A DNA stretch of 64,000 bases from Sphaerisporangium fuscum (GCF_018531465.1 NZ_JAHDTF010000002.1:338811-402810); one strand, 5' to 3'. Shown: positions 16,512 to 25,736, numbered from the stretch's first letter. Notes: a model not told the origin generated them from the letters alone. Numbers and translations: made by a program.

Positions 16512-18776
16512 TCAGAGCTTCTCGATGGGGGCGTAGACCAGCAGGAGGGTCTTCTCGCCCTCGGAACCGAAATCGACCTTGACCTTGGTCTTCTCGGCGA
16601 CGCCGTCCACCGTGACCACGGTGCCGAGCCCGAACTGGTCGTGGGTGACCCGGTCGCCCGGGCTGAGGTTCGGGATCGCGCGGCCGCCGGTCTTCTTCGG
16701 CGCGGCCGCGGCGGTCGTACGGCTCTCGCGCTTGGTGGCCGCGCTCCAGGCGCTCCTGGCCGGGTCGTTACGCCAGTCGAGCAAATCGGACGGCACCTCG
16801 GCGAGGAACCGGGAGGCGGGATTGAAGGCCGGGGACCCCCAGGAGCTGCGAATGGCGGCCCGGGAGAGGTAGAGCCGCTGCTGGGCCCGGGTGATGCCGA
16901 CGTAGGCCAGCCGGCGCTCCTCCTCGAGCTCACGGGGCTCGCCCAGGGAGCGCATGTGGGGGAAGACGCCGTCCTCCATGCCGGTGAGGAAGACCACGGG
17001 GAACTCCAGCCCCTTGGCCGTGTGGAGGGTCATGAGCGTGACGACGCCTTCGTGGTCCTCACCCTCGGGGATCTGGTCGGCGTCGGCCACCAGGGAGACC
17101 TGCTCCAGGAAGTCGACCAGGGTGCCGTCGGGGTTGGCCTCCTCGAACTCCTGGGCCACGGAGATGAGCTCGTTGAGGTTCTCCAGGCGGCTCTCGTCCT
17201 GCGGGTCGCCGGAGTTCTCCAGCTCGGTGCGGTAGCCCGTGCTGGTCAGCACCTCCTCGGCGAGCTCGGAGATCGGCAGTTCCTTGCCCCGCAGGTCGTC
17301 GAGCAGCGCGACGAACTCCTTGATGGCGTTCAGCGAGCGGGTCGCGAGCCCGGGGGCCTCGTCGACGCGGCGCAGCCCCTCCCAGAACGAGATGCGCTCG
17401 CGGCTCGCGAACGCCTCCACCATCGCCTCGGCCCGGTCGCCGATGCCGCGCTTGGGGACGTTGAGCACGCGCCGCAGCGAGACGGTGTCGCCGGGGTTGG
17501 CGAGCACCCGGAGGTAGGCCAGCAGGTCGCGGACCTCCTTGCGCTCGTAGAACCGCACGCCGCCGACGACCTTGTACGGCAGGCCGGTGCGGATGAAGAT
17601 CTCTTCGAAGACGCGGGAGGCGGCGTTGGTGCGGTAGAAGACCGCGACCTGCCCCGGGGTCACGCCCTCGTCGTCGGACAGCCGGTCGACCTCCTGGGCG
17701 ACGAACATCGCCTCGTCGTGCTCGTTGTCGGCGACATATCCCACGATCTTGGGTCCGGCGCCCTGGTCGGACCAGAGGTTCTTCGGCTTGCGGCTCTCGT
17801 TGCGCGAGATCACGGCGTTGGCGGCCGACAGGATGGTCTGGGTGGAGCGGTAGTTCTGCTCCAGGAGGATGGTGCGGGCGTCGGGGTAGTCGCGCTCGAA
17901 CTCCAGGATGTTGCGGATCGTCGCGCCCCGGAAGGCGTAGATCGACTGGTCGGCGTCGCCCACCACGCACAGCTCGGCCGGCTCCACCGCGCCCTCGCGG
18001 ACGAGATCGCCGTCGGCGGTGCGCACCTCAGGAAGGCCGACCAGCTCTCTGATCAGCATGTACTGCGCGTGGTTGGTGTCCTGATACTCGTCGACCATGA
18101 CGTGGCGGAACCGGCGCCTGTAGTGCTCGGCCACGTCGGGGAAGAGCTGGAACAGGGCGACCGTCATCATGATCAGGTCGTCGAAGTCCATCGCGCCGGC
18201 CTCGGTGAGCCTCTGCTGGTAGAGGCGGTAGGCCTCGGCGAGCGTGCGCTCCAGGTGGGTCTGCGCCTTGCCCGCCGCCGTGTCGTAGTCGACCAGCTCG
18301 TTCTTGAGGTTGCTGACCTGGGCGGAGAACGAGCGCGGCGGGTAACGCTTCGGATCGAGGTCGAGCTCGCGGCAGACCATGGCCATCAGCCGCTGGGAGT
18401 CGGCCTGGTCGTAGATGGAGAAGCTGGAGGGGAACCCGAGCCGCTTGGCCTCCCGCCGCAGGATGCGGACGCAGGCGCTGTGGAAGGTCATCACCCACAT
18501 GGCCTTGGACCGCGGGCCGATGAGCTTGTCGACCCGCTCCTTCATCTCCTTGGCGGCCTTGTTGGTGAAGGTGATCGCCATGATCTCCTGCGGCTGCACG
18601 CCACGCTCGGACAGCAGGTAGGCGATGCGGTGGGTGAGCACCCGTGTCTTGCCGGAGCCGGCACCCGCGACGATGAGCAGCGGACTGCCCTCATGGGTGA
18701 CTGCGTCACGCTGCTGCGGGTTGAGCCCGTCGAGCAGGGGGTGATCAACGATGGGGTTCACGGCTCGGGTCGACAC
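16512..18776 (-). CDS. pcrA: ATP-dependent DNA helicase PcrA (UvrD family)
   Basis: PcrA is a 3'-5' superfamily 1 helicase used in repair and in clearing replication blocks. The 754-aa protein shows all SF1A motifs: Walker A AGAGSGKT (residues 37-44), ITFTNKAAKEM, the DEYQDT box, GDADQSIYAFRGA, LEQNYRST, LHTAKGLEFPVVFL and YVGITRAQ. The C-terminal 50 residues (GDRVTHDQFGLGTVVTVDG) form the Tudor-like domain that contacts RNA polymerase in PcrA and UvrD. The start is a GTG at 18776; a second GTG 15 bases downstream cannot be excluded. Function is secure. Confidence 0.97.
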   Translation of the reverse strand: MSTRAVNPIVDHPLLDGLNPQQRDAVTHEGSPLLIVAGAGSGKTRVLTHRIAYLLSERGVQPQEIMAITFTNKAAKEMKERVDKLIGPRSKAMWVMTFHSACVRILRREAKRLGFPSSFSIYDQADSQRLMAMVCRELDLDPKRYPPRSFSAQVSNLKNELVDYDTAAGKAQTHLERTLAEAYRLYQQRLTEAGAMDFDDLIMMTVALFQLFPDVAEHYRRRFRHVMVDEYQDTNHAQYMLIRELVGLPEVRTADGDLVREGAVEPAELCVVGDADQSIYAFRGATIRNILEFERDYPDARTILLEQNYRSTQTILSAANAVISRNESRKPKNLWSDQGAGPKIVGYVADNEHDEAMFVAQEVDRLSDDEGVTPGQVAVFYRTNAASRVFEEIFIRTGLPYKVVGGVRFYERKEVRDLLAYLRVLANPGDTVSLRRVLNVPKRGIGDRAEAMVEAFASRERISFWEGLRRVDEAPGLATRSLNAIKEFVALLDDLRGKELPISELAEEVLTSTGYRTELENSGDPQDESRLENLNELISVAQEFEEANPDGTLVDFLEQVSLVADADQIPEGEDHEGVVTLMTLHTAKGLEFPVVFLTGMEDGVFPHMRSLGEPRELEEERRLAYVGITRAQQRLYLSRAAIRSSWGSPAFNPASRFLAEVPSDLLDWRNDPARSAWSAATKRESRTTAAAAPKKTGGRAIPNLSPGDRVTHDQFGLGTVVTVDGVAEKTKVKVDFGSEGEKTLLLVYAPIEKL

Positions 18777-18930
18777 GTCCCTAGATTATGGCCGCCCACC
18801 GACAAAGGGCGCCGCTTCTGAGACCGTCCCCGCGCCCGTACGGCCCACACTTGGGGGCGATGCCACATCGCGCTGGAAATATCGGCAGAATCTTCCTTGT
18901 TCACGGCCCAGTGAACTGAGGAGGACGATC

Positions 18931-19656
18931 GTGACCGCACTTGACGACGCAGATATCAACACCATCCTCGTGGTGACGGCCCACCCCGACGACGTGGACT
19001 TCGGAGCGGCCGGGACCATCGCGACGTTCACCGACAAGGGTGTCCAGGTCGTGTACTGCATCGTCACGGACGGTGACGCCGGTGGATTCGACCGCGAGCT
19101 CGACCACGGCGGCATGGCGGCGCTGCGGCGCAGCGAGCAGACCGAGGCGGCCAAGCTGGTCGGTGTGAACGACGTGCGGTTCCTCGGCTACAAGGACGGC
19201 AGCGTCGAGCCGACCCTGGGCCTGCGCCGCGACATCGCCCGCGTGATCCGCCAGGTGCGTCCCGACCGGGTGATCACCTCCACTCCCGAGCGCAACTACG
19301 CCCGTATCGGGCCGAGCCACCCCGACCACCGCGCGGTCGGCGGCGCCACCCTCGACGCGGTCTACCCGGACGCGCGCAACCCGTACGCCTTCCCCGAGCT
19401 GCTCGCGGACGAGGGCCTGGAGGCGTGGACCGTCCGCGAGGTGTGGCTGACCGGCGGCCAGGCGAACAACCACTATGTCGACGTCACCGCGACCGTCGAC
19501 CGCAAGCTGGCGGCCCTGCGGGCCCACGTGAGCCAGACCGCCCACATGGACACCCTCGACGACTTCGTCAAGGGCTGGCTCGCGGTGAACGCCCAGGCCG
19601 CGGGCCTGCCCGAAGGCAGCTACGCCGAGGGCTTCCAGGTGGTCGCCACCGCCTGA
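18931..19656 (+). CDS. PIG-L family deacetylase
   Basis: This 241-aa protein belongs to the LmbE/PIG-L zinc deacetylases, which remove acetyl groups from N-acetylglucosamine-type substrates; MshB and Mca of mycothiol metabolism are members. Metal ligands are visible in AHPDDVDFGAAG (HPDD) and in PSHPDHRAVG (the HxxH pair). The 241-aa length is shorter than MshB (about 290 aa), so it is not called MshB. The GTG at 18931 has GAGGAGGA about seven bases upstream. The gene stands alone with pcrA divergent to it. The substrate is unknown. Confidence 0.88.
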   Translation: MTALDDADINTILVVTAHPDDVDFGAAGTIATFTDKGVQVVYCIVTDGDAGGFDRELDHGGMAALRRSEQTEAAKLVGVNDVRFLGYKDGSVEPTLGLRRDIARVIRQVRPDRVITSTPERNYARIGPSHPDHRAVGGATLDAVYPDARNPYAFPELLADEGLEAWTVREVWLTGGQANNHYVDVTATVDRKLAALRAHVSQTAHMDTLDDFVKGWLAVNAQAAGLPEGSYAEGFQVVATA

Positions 19657-19702
19657 GGCGGCACTGAGGGAACCGGCGCCCGCCACCGGACACAGACGAC
19701 AT

Positions 19703-20341
19703 GTGACGAGCATCCTCCCCACGGACACCGAATTGTGGGCGCGTGCGGCGGACGGGGACACCGAGGCGTTCGGCGTCCTGTTCGACCGTCACGCGCCCGC
19801 GGTGTACAACCACTGCTTCCGCCGCACCGCCGACTGGTCCGAGGCCGAGGACCTGACCTCCGTGGTGTTCCTCGAGGCATGGCGGCGCCACCGGGAGCTG
19901 CGCCCGGACAGGGATTCGGCGCTCCCCTGGCTGCTCGGCGTCGCCAACAACGTCCTTCGTAACCGCAACCGGTCGCTGCGCCGCCATCGGGACGCTCTCG
20001 CGCGGCTGCCTCCGCCATCGGCCGAACCCGACCCCGCCGAGGACCTCAGCGGGCGGATCGACGACGAACGCCGCATGCGCCGCGTGCTCGCGGCGGTGAA
20101 CCGGCTGTCCCGGGACGACCAGGAAGTCCTTTCGCTGTGCGTGTGGGCCGGGCTCGGCTACGAGCAGGCCGCCATCGCGCTCGACCTCCCCGTGGGCACG
20201 GTGCGCTCACGCCTGTCCCGGGCCCGGGGACGGCTCAAGAAGCTGACGGAATCCGGATCGCTCCCGGAACCCACGCCGCGCACGGGACACAGACGGGGTG
20301 AGCGCCGCCCGGCGCTCCGGACGACGGAGGAGGAACGATGA
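19703..20341 (+). CDS. RNA polymerase sigma factor, sigma-70 family, ECF type
   Basis: This 212-aa protein has region 2 (residues 20-90, FGVLFDRHAPAVYNHCFRRT, SEAEDLTSVVFLEAWR) and region 4 (about 125-185, LSRDDQEVLSLCVWAGLGYEQAAIALDLPVGTVRSRLSRARGRLK), joined by a short proline-rich linker, so it is an extracytoplasmic-function sigma factor. The start is GTG at 19703. Its stop overlaps the ATG of the next gene (ATGA). The next gene encodes a protein with one membrane segment that could act as its anti-sigma or sensor. The stimulus is unknown. Confidence 0.9.
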   Translation: MTSILPTDTELWARAADGDTEAFGVLFDRHAPAVYNHCFRRTADWSEAEDLTSVVFLEAWRRHRELRPDRDSALPWLLGVANNVLRNRNRSLRRHRDALARLPPPSAEPDPAEDLSGRIDDERRMRRVLAAVNRLSRDDQEVLSLCVWAGLGYEQAAIALDLPVGTVRSRLSRARGRLKKLTESGSLPEPTPRTGHRRGERRPALRTTEEER

Positions 20342-21252
20342 CCGACCAGCTCATCCCGCAGGAACGGGACCTTCCCGCCGCCCGCCGGTCCCAGCGAAGG
20401 GCCCACCTCATGTCAGAGATCGCGCGCACGACGCAGCCGCACGCGAGCGGGACGCCCGCCCCCGCCCGTCCCTGGTACCGGCGGCCGATCGTGCCCCGAC
20501 TGGCCGTCACCGCGGCCGCCGCCGTCGTGCTCACGGCGGGCGCGGTGGCGGGGACCGCCGTGTTCCGTCAGGGCGCCTCCACGGCGAACGCCGCGGTGGT
20601 CTGCTCGACGGACAAGGGAGGCGACTTCGTGGTGGCGCGCATCGTCGACCCGTACGCCGACCAGAAGCGCCTGAACGACGCCTTCCGCGCCTGCGGTTTC
20701 GACATCGAGCTCAAGCTCGTCCCGGCGTCCCCCAGCGTGGAGCGGACCATCGTCATGATGGACGGCGAGGATGGGCTTCTCACTGTGGACGACCCCTCCT
20801 GCACGACCGCGAGCGGAGGCTCCTGCCCGATCGGGCTTCGCATCAAGAAGGGCTTCCACGGTCACGCCATGGTCGTGGTGGGACGCGAGGCGCGTCCCGG
20901 CGAGCAGTACGCCTCGACCAACACCTCCACGGCGAAGGGCGAAGCCCTCGAAGGGGCCCGTGTGGACGGGATCACGGTCGCCCAGGCCGAGTCGCTCGTG
21001 CGCCGGAAGGGGCTGACGGTCGCCCGGTACAACGCCGCGTGGACCTTCGCCGACGGCAGCGGGTACGGCGCCTTCGTCCCCCGCTCGGAGGTCGGCTCGA
21101 GCTGGAAGGTGTCGAGCATCGACCCGTTCGCGCCGGGCCAGGTCATGCTGATGGTCAAACCCGAAGGGCCGATGCCGCCGGAGATCAAGAAGAAGATGGA
21201 GCAGGACCGGCAGCCGACGATGCGCGAGCCGGTGGCCACGCCGACAGGGTGA
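20338..21252 (+). CDS. Single-pass membrane protein coupled to the sigma factor
   Basis: The 304-aa protein has a cytoplasmic N-terminal part of about 55 residues, one membrane segment (about residues 57-80, LAVTAAAAVVLTAGAVAGTA) and an outside domain. The outside domain ends in VDGITVAQAESLVRRKGLTV, which looks like one PASTA-type repeat. Its ATG overlaps the sigma-factor stop (ATGA), and such coupled genes often encode anti-sigma or partner proteins (the so-called CU044_5270-type layout). No zinc-binding anti-sigma HxxxCxxC motif is present. The role as a regulator of the sigma factor is inferred only from position and topology. Confidence 0.6.
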   Translation: MTDQLIPQERDLPAARRSQRRAHLMSEIARTTQPHASGTPAPARPWYRRPIVPRLAVTAAAAVVLTAGAVAGTAVFRQGASTANAAVVCSTDKGGDFVVARIVDPYADQKRLNDAFRACGFDIELKLVPASPSVERTIVMMDGEDGLLTVDDPSCTTASGGSCPIGLRIKKGFHGHAMVVVGREARPGEQYASTNTSTAKGEALEGARVDGITVAQAESLVRRKGLTVARYNAAWTFADGSGYGAFVPRSEVGSSWKVSSIDPFAPGQVMLMVKPEGPMPPEIKKKMEQDRQPTMREPVATPTG

Positions 21253-21265
21253 CCGGCGGCCCGGC

Positions 21266-21982
21266 TCAGCCCAGCGAGGAGACGAACCCGAGCACGACCA
21301 CCAGCGCGGCGGCCAGGGCGAACCGGGCCGCCGCCCGGCGGGTGGGGCGAGGGCCGTCGAGGAGGATCCGCGCGCCGAGCGGGACCAGCGCCACGCACAG
21401 CCCGGCCACGGCCACGATCGACAGCGGCGTCGTCCCCTTCAGGACGCCCAGCGGCAGGGCCGACATGAGCGCCAGCGCGACGCATCGCGGCGGTCCCAGC
21501 ACCCGGGAGCGGAACGCCCCCACGGCCAGCACGATCCAGCCGAGCATGATCGCGAACGAGACGTACTGGAAGATGTGGAAGCCCTGGTAGGAGTCGGCGA
21601 CCGCGGAGACGGCCGCATTTCTGCCCAGGGTGCCGACGAGCTCGAACGCCAGGTGGTCGACGCCGGCGTGGAACGTCCGGGCGAACAGGCCGACCAGGGT
21701 GAGGGTGCCGCCGACCGCGGCCCACCACCGTTCGGCGGCCCCGACGCGGACGGCGAGGGCGACTACCGCGGGGGCCGTCACCACGGCGCCGGCGGCGAAG
21801 GCGCTGTAGGAGAGGGTCATCAACACCGGGTACTCGTCGTAGGCGGCGAGCTGGTCGGGGAAGAAGAAGTCGAACCGGACCCGGAGGAGCACCCCGGCGA
21901 GCAGGAGAACGGGGCCGAGGACCAGCGAGGTCCCGGCGAGCCAGCGTCCCGGGAAGACATAGGGATCGTGCGGTGAGGTCAT
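21266..21982 (-). CDS. Hypothetical polytopic membrane protein
   Basis: The 238-aa product has seven or so hydrophobic segments (first near residues 15-35, GTSLVLGPVLLLAGVLL) and few polar loops. A cluster of His and Phe residues around AGVDHLAFELVG and SYQGFHIFQYVSF is notable and could bind a cofactor or metal, but I do not recognise the family. I choose the ATG at 21982 (MTSPHD); an upstream in-frame start would add 18 Arg-rich residues and lacks support. It is divergent to the kinase gene, with 160 bases between, and converges with the sigma-factor operon. Confidence 0.65.
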   Translation of the reverse strand: MTSPHDPYVFPGRWLAGTSLVLGPVLLLAGVLLRVRFDFFFPDQLAAYDEYPVLMTLSYSAFAAGAVVTAPAVVALAVRVGAAERWWAAVGGTLTLVGLFARTFHAGVDHLAFELVGTLGRNAAVSAVADSYQGFHIFQYVSFAIMLGWIVLAVGAFRSRVLGPPRCVALALMSALPLGVLKGTTPLSIVAVAGLCVALVPLGARILLDGPRPTRRAAARFALAAALVVVLGFVSSLG

Positions 21983-22048
21983 GGACGCCACGGTGCCCGA
22001 CCGGGCGCGTGCGGCGAATCGGCCCGGGACGGACATCTTCGCATCGGC

Positions 22049-22077
22049 CCTCAGGGGACATCTCCCGCCTCAGGGGA
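22049..22077. promoter_or_regulatory. Two direct repeats of CCTCAGGGGA between divergent genes
   Basis: The 10-mer CCTCAGGGGA occurs at 22049-22058 and 22068-22077, a spacing of 19 bases or nearly two helical turns. It lies 66-94 bases before the kinase start and 67-95 bases from the divergent membrane-protein start. Response regulators often bind such tandem sites. Confidence 0.4.
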
Positions 22078-22142
22078 GGCCGCCGTCAGCCCCAGGGATG
22101 ATCCATCCTGGTCTGATGCGGTCCGCGACCTGGGGGGATAGC

Positions 22143-23372
22143 GTGTGCTCCGTGGATGAACCCGGCTTCGCGGCCCTGCAGGCAGGTCGTCTGCGCCGGG
22201 CGCACCTGCGCGTCCTCGACGCCGTCGCCGCGGTCGTCCTGGTCGCGGTGGACGTGGCCGTCGCCGGCAACATGCTCATGGACGACCCGCGGTTCGAGCT
22301 GCTGTTCCCGGTGTCCTGCCTGGTCGCGGTCGTGCTGGGCGTGGTCGTCGCGGTACGGCGGCTCGCGCCCCGGCGGGCGTACCGGATCGCGCTGGTCGTC
22401 TCGGCCGTCGCCGCCGCGTGCGGCCTGCTGTGGGATCCGTTCGCGGCGGCGGCGCTCTCGCTGTACCCGGCCGCGGCCGTCCTGCCGGCGCGGCGCTCGG
22501 CCCGCGCCCTGTGGGCGTGTGTGATCACGGCGACGGCCGCTGTCTGGATCGCGTGGGCGGTGCCGCTGGTGACGGGCCTCCCCGCCCGTCACCCGTCCGG
22601 GGCGCTGCCGGCCGCCCTCTGGACCGCCGCCGCCTGGCTGCTGCTCGGCGGCGCCTGGCTCGCCGGCCGTCTGGTGAGGGACCGCAGGTGGGACGCGGCG
22701 CGCCTGGAAGAGCAGCGGGCACGCCGGATCGTCGCCGACGAGCGGCTGCGCATCGCTCGCGAGCTGCACGATGTCGTCACCCACGGGATGGGACTGATCG
22801 CCGTCAAGGCCGGGATCGCCAACCACATCGCCGAGGCACGGCCCGGCGAGGCCCGGGACGCGCTGCGCGTCATCGAGGCCACCAGCCGCGGCGCCCTGAC
22901 CGAGATGCGCCGCCTGCTTGGCGTCCTTCGCCAGGGCAGCGAACAGGACGGCGAGCTGAACGCGCCGGGATTGTCCGGGCTGGCCGAGCTGGCCGAGCAC
23001 GCGGCGGGCGCGGGGGTCCGGGTCGAACTCACCGTGACGGGCGACCACGACCTGCCCGAGGCGCTGCAGCTCACCGTCTATCGCATCGTGCAGGAGGCAC
23101 TCACCAACGTGGTCAAACACGCGGCCCCCACCCGGTGCCGGGCGACGATCGATGTGACTCCCTCCCAGGTGGGCATCCAGGTGACCGACGACGGGCGGGC
23201 AGGCGGCCAGGCGGCCACGGGCCTTGGCGGCCACGGGCTGATCGGCATGCGGGAACGGGTCGCGATGTACGGCGGACGGTTCACCGCGCGCTCCCGCCCC
23301 GAAGGCGGCTTCACCGTCTCGGCCACCCTGCCCCTCGCCACGGGCCCGGCCTCCGGGAGAGAAGACATATGA
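22143..23372 (+). CDS. Sensor histidine kinase (HisKA_3 family, DesK/NarX-like)
   Basis: The 409-aa protein has about six membrane segments in residues 20-170, then the H-box RELHDVVTHGMGLIAVKAG with the phospho-acceptor His, and a HATPase domain with VQEALTNVVKHA (N box) and GLGGHGLIGMRERV (G boxes). It phosphorylates the response regulator whose ATG overlaps its stop codon (ATGA). I choose the GTG at 22143, which follows GGGGGGA by a few bases; a GTG at 22152 is the alternative. Repeated CCTCAGGGGA sites upstream may be autoregulatory. The stimulus is unknown. Confidence 0.9.
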   Translation: MCSVDEPGFAALQAGRLRRAHLRVLDAVAAVVLVAVDVAVAGNMLMDDPRFELLFPVSCLVAVVLGVVVAVRRLAPRRAYRIALVVSAVAAACGLLWDPFAAAALSLYPAAAVLPARRSARALWACVITATAAVWIAWAVPLVTGLPARHPSGALPAALWTAAAWLLLGGAWLAGRLVRDRRWDAARLEEQRARRIVADERLRIARELHDVVTHGMGLIAVKAGIANHIAEARPGEARDALRVIEATSRGALTEMRRLLGVLRQGSEQDGELNAPGLSGLAELAEHAAGAGVRVELTVTGDHDLPEALQLTVYRIVQEALTNVVKHAAPTRCRATIDVTPSQVGIQVTDDGRAGGQAATGLGGHGLIGMRERVAMYGGRFTARSRPEGGFTVSATLPLATGPASGREDI

Positions 23373-24040
23373 GCGACCCGGTCCGTGTGCTGGTCGCCGA
23401 CGACCAGGCTCTGCTGCGCGGCAGCTTCCGTGCCCTCATCGAGACCGCCCCCGGCCTCACGGTCGTCGGGGAGGCCGCCACCGGCGCCGAAACCGTCGAA
23501 CTCGCTCGGGCCCTGCGCCCCGACGTCGTCCTCATGGACGTGCGCATGCCGCACATGGACGGCATCGAGGCGACCCGCCAGATCAACGAGAGCGCCGAGA
23601 CAGCGGGCGTACGGGTGCTCATCCTGACCATGTTCGATCTGGACGCCTACGTCTACTCGGCCCTGCGGGCGGGAGCGGCCGGCTTCCTGCTCAAGGACAC
23701 CCCTCCCGCCGACCTGCTGAACGCCGTCCACGTCGTCGCGGCGGGGGAAGCCCTGCTGGCCCCCACCGTGACCCGGCGCCTCATCGCCGAGTTCGTCCGC
23801 CGGCCACACCCCGGGCGACCGCTGCCACGCCGCCTGGACGACGTCACCGACCGCGAACGCGAAGTGCTCACCCTGATCGCCCGCGGCCTGTCCAACGGCG
23901 AGATCGCCGGCCATCTGCACCTGAGCCTCGCCACGGTGAAGACCTACGTAGGCCGCCTGCTCACCAAGCTCCACGCCCGTGACCGCGCCCAGCTGGTCAT
24001 CGTCGCCTACGAAGCCGGCCTGGTCGTCCCCACCACCTGA
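23369..24040 (+). CDS. LuxR-family response regulator (NarL/DesR type)
   Basis: The 223-aa protein has a receiver domain (residues 1-125) with the acidic pair in VADDQ, the phospho-acceptor Asp in VVLMDVRMPHMDG, the Thr in ILTMF and the Lys in LLKDTPP. The C-terminal LuxR-type HTH reads LTDREREVLTLIARGLSNGE in pattern (here VTDREREVLTLIARGLSNGE). Its start overlaps the kinase stop (ATGA), so the pair is coupled. The target is likely its own promoter region plus unknown genes. Confidence 0.93.
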   Translation: MSDPVRVLVADDQALLRGSFRALIETAPGLTVVGEAATGAETVELARALRPDVVLMDVRMPHMDGIEATRQINESAETAGVRVLILTMFDLDAYVYSALRAGAAGFLLKDTPPADLLNAVHVVAAGEALLAPTVTRRLIAEFVRRPHPGRPLPRRLDDVTDREREVLTLIARGLSNGEIAGHLHLSLATVKTYVGRLLTKLHARDRAQLVIVAYEAGLVVPTT

Positions 24041-24048
24041 ACAGGTCG

Positions 24049-24060
24049 TCAGACGTCTGA
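24049..24060. promoter_or_regulatory. Palindrome TCAGACGTCTGA upstream of the GntR gene
   Basis: A perfect 12-bp palindrome lies 51 bases before the GntR start and just after the response-regulator stop. FadR-type GntR proteins commonly bind sites of this form, so it is a likely autoregulatory operator. Confidence 0.55.
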
Positions 24061-24111
24061 GGAGCTGCTAGAGTCACCGCCACCGAGGGCGATGACGAGG
24101 CGGGGGGCACG

Positions 24112-24912
24112 GTGGATTCATCGGCGTTGCGACGCGGACCCGTGGTGCCGCAGCTCGAGAACCTGCTGCGCGAGCGCATCCAGCAAGGCGTCTGGAAGGC
24201 CGGCGAGCGCCTGCCGAGCGAGGCGCGGCTGGCCGCCGACCTCGGGGTCGGCCGGTCGTCGGTGCGGGAGGCCATCCGCCTGCTGGCCCGCGACGGCATG
24301 GTCGACGTCCGCCATGGCATCGGCACGTTCGTGATCGCCACGGGTGGCGACGAGAGCGGTGATCTTCACGCGCTTCTCCGCCGTGCCCGCACGCTGGAGG
24401 CGTACGAAGTGCGGCGGGCCCTGGAGGTCGAGGGGGCGAGGCTGGCGGCCCAGCGGGCCCGCCCTGAGGATCTCGAACGGCTGAGGGCACGGCTGCGTGA
24501 GCGTCAGGAGCGCCTCGAAGGCGATCCTTCCGATTTCGTCGACGCCGACCTGGAGTTCCACCGCGCGGTGATGGAGCTTTCGGGCAACCCCGTCCTGGTC
24601 GCCCTGTTCGCCTCGGTCGAGCCGGTGCTGCGCGCGGCCCTGGTCGAGCTGGTCACCCACGAGACGGGCCTGCCCGACGTCTCGTGCTCCCACACCGACC
24701 TGCTCGAAGCGCTGGCCCGCGGCGACGCCGAGGCGGCGATCGCGGCCACGGTCGAGAACCTCGAGATCACCATGGCCTTCGTACGAGCGAAGCCCGCCGG
24801 CGCGCCCCTCCATCCCACCGGAGGCGGCGACCGGCCGGCGGCCGACGCCCACCCCCGTTCCCCGGCGACCGTCGACCGGAGCCTCGACCAGACTGGAAAC
24901 AGCGCACGATGA
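24112..24912 (+). CDS. GntR-family transcriptional regulator (FadR/FCD subfamily)
   Basis: This 266-aa protein has an N-terminal winged helix (GERLPSEARLAADLGVGRSSVREAIRLLARDGMVDVRHGIGTFV) and a C-terminal all-helical FCD ligand domain (about residues 95-220) with the metal-binding His pattern in DADLEFHRAVMELSGN. The last 45 residues are proline-rich and probably disordered. The GTG start at 24112 follows CGGGGGGC. A palindrome 51 bases upstream is its probable operator. Its stop overlaps the ABC gene start (ATGA), so it likely controls that gene. The ligand is unknown. Confidence 0.9.
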   Translation: MDSSALRRGPVVPQLENLLRERIQQGVWKAGERLPSEARLAADLGVGRSSVREAIRLLARDGMVDVRHGIGTFVIATGGDESGDLHALLRRARTLEAYEVRRALEVEGARLAAQRARPEDLERLRARLRERQERLEGDPSDFVDADLEFHRAVMELSGNPVLVALFASVEPVLRAALVELVTHETGLPDVSCSHTDLLEALARGDAEAAIAATVENLEITMAFVRAKPAGAPLHPTGGGDRPAADAHPRSPATVDRSLDQTGNSAR

Positions 24913-25736
24913 TCATCTCCCGTCCGTCCGACAACGGCCCCGTGCTGCGGGTGAGCGACGTCGACGTCGTCCGCGGCGGCGCCCACCTGCTGCAGTCGGT
25001 CTCGCTCACCGTGCACCCGGGCGAGCACTGGGCCCTGCTCGGCGCCAACGGCGCCGGGAAGAGCACGCTGCTCAACCTCCTCGGCGCCGTCAACCACCCC
25101 ACCCGCGGGGTCGTCGAGGTCCTCGGACGCACGATGGGCAGGGTCGACGTACGCGAGCTGCGGTCGTACGTCGGGCACGTCGACCCGCGTCACGCCCCCG
25201 ACGAGCCGCTGCGCGTGCGCGAGGTGGTCCTGACGGGTCTGACGAACACCTCCGCGCTCGTGCCCCGCTGGGCGCCGACGGCGGAGCAGTCCGAGCAGGC
25301 CGACAGGCTGATCGGCATGCTGGGCATGAGCGCCAGGAGCGACGCGCGCTGGCCCACCCTCTCGCAGGGGGAGCGCGGCCGCACGCTCATCGCCAGGGCC
25401 CTCATGCCACAGCCTCGCCTGCTGCTCCTGGACGAGCCCGCCACCGGCCTCGACCTCGCCGCCCGCGAGCGGCTCCTCAGCAGCATCGACGCGCTCCGCT
25501 ACGAGTACCCCTCGCTGGCCACGGTCCTGGTGACCCATCACCTCGAAGAACTGCCCGCGGGCACCACCCACGCGATGCTGCTGCGTGAGGGCCGCTGCCT
25601 GGCGTCAGGGCCCGTCGACGACGTGCTGACCACCGACCACGTCAGCAAGTGCTTCGACCACCCCGTCCGCATCACCCGCACGGACGGCCGCTGGGCGGCC
25701 CGCGCCGACCGCGCCATCCCCTCCGGCATCCGGTGA
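24909..25736 (+). CDS. ABC transporter ATP-binding protein without an adjacent permease
   Basis: The 275-aa product is one ABC ATPase domain: Walker A LGANGAGKST, signature LSQGERGRTLIARAL, Walker B LLLLDEPATGLD and the H-loop VTHHLEE. The sequence style (orphan ATPase, LLQSVSLTVHPGEHWALLG) resembles YlmA/ModF-type and iron-uptake ATPases that may act without a dedicated permease. It is coupled to the GntR gene by an ATGA overlap. No membrane or binding protein gene lies nearby. The substrate and even transport itself are not certain. Confidence 0.88.
   Translation: MIISRPSDNGPVLRVSDVDVVRGGAHLLQSVSLTVHPGEHWALLGANGAGKSTLLNLLGAVNHPTRGVVEVLGRTMGRVDVRELRSYVGHVDPRHAPDEPLRVREVVLTGLTNTSALVPRWAPTAEQSEQADRLIGMLGMSARSDARWPTLSQGERGRTLIARALMPQPRLLLLDEPATGLDLAARERLLSSIDALRYEYPSLATVLVTHHLEELPAGTTHAMLLREGRCLASGPVDDVLTTDHVSKCFDHPVRITRTDGRWAARADRAIPSGIR

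Noticed and set aside
18931..19656. MshB of mycothiol synthesis
   Set aside because: The protein has the HPDD motif but is about 50 residues shorter than MshB and has no other mycothiol gene beside it; only the PIG-L family call is safe.
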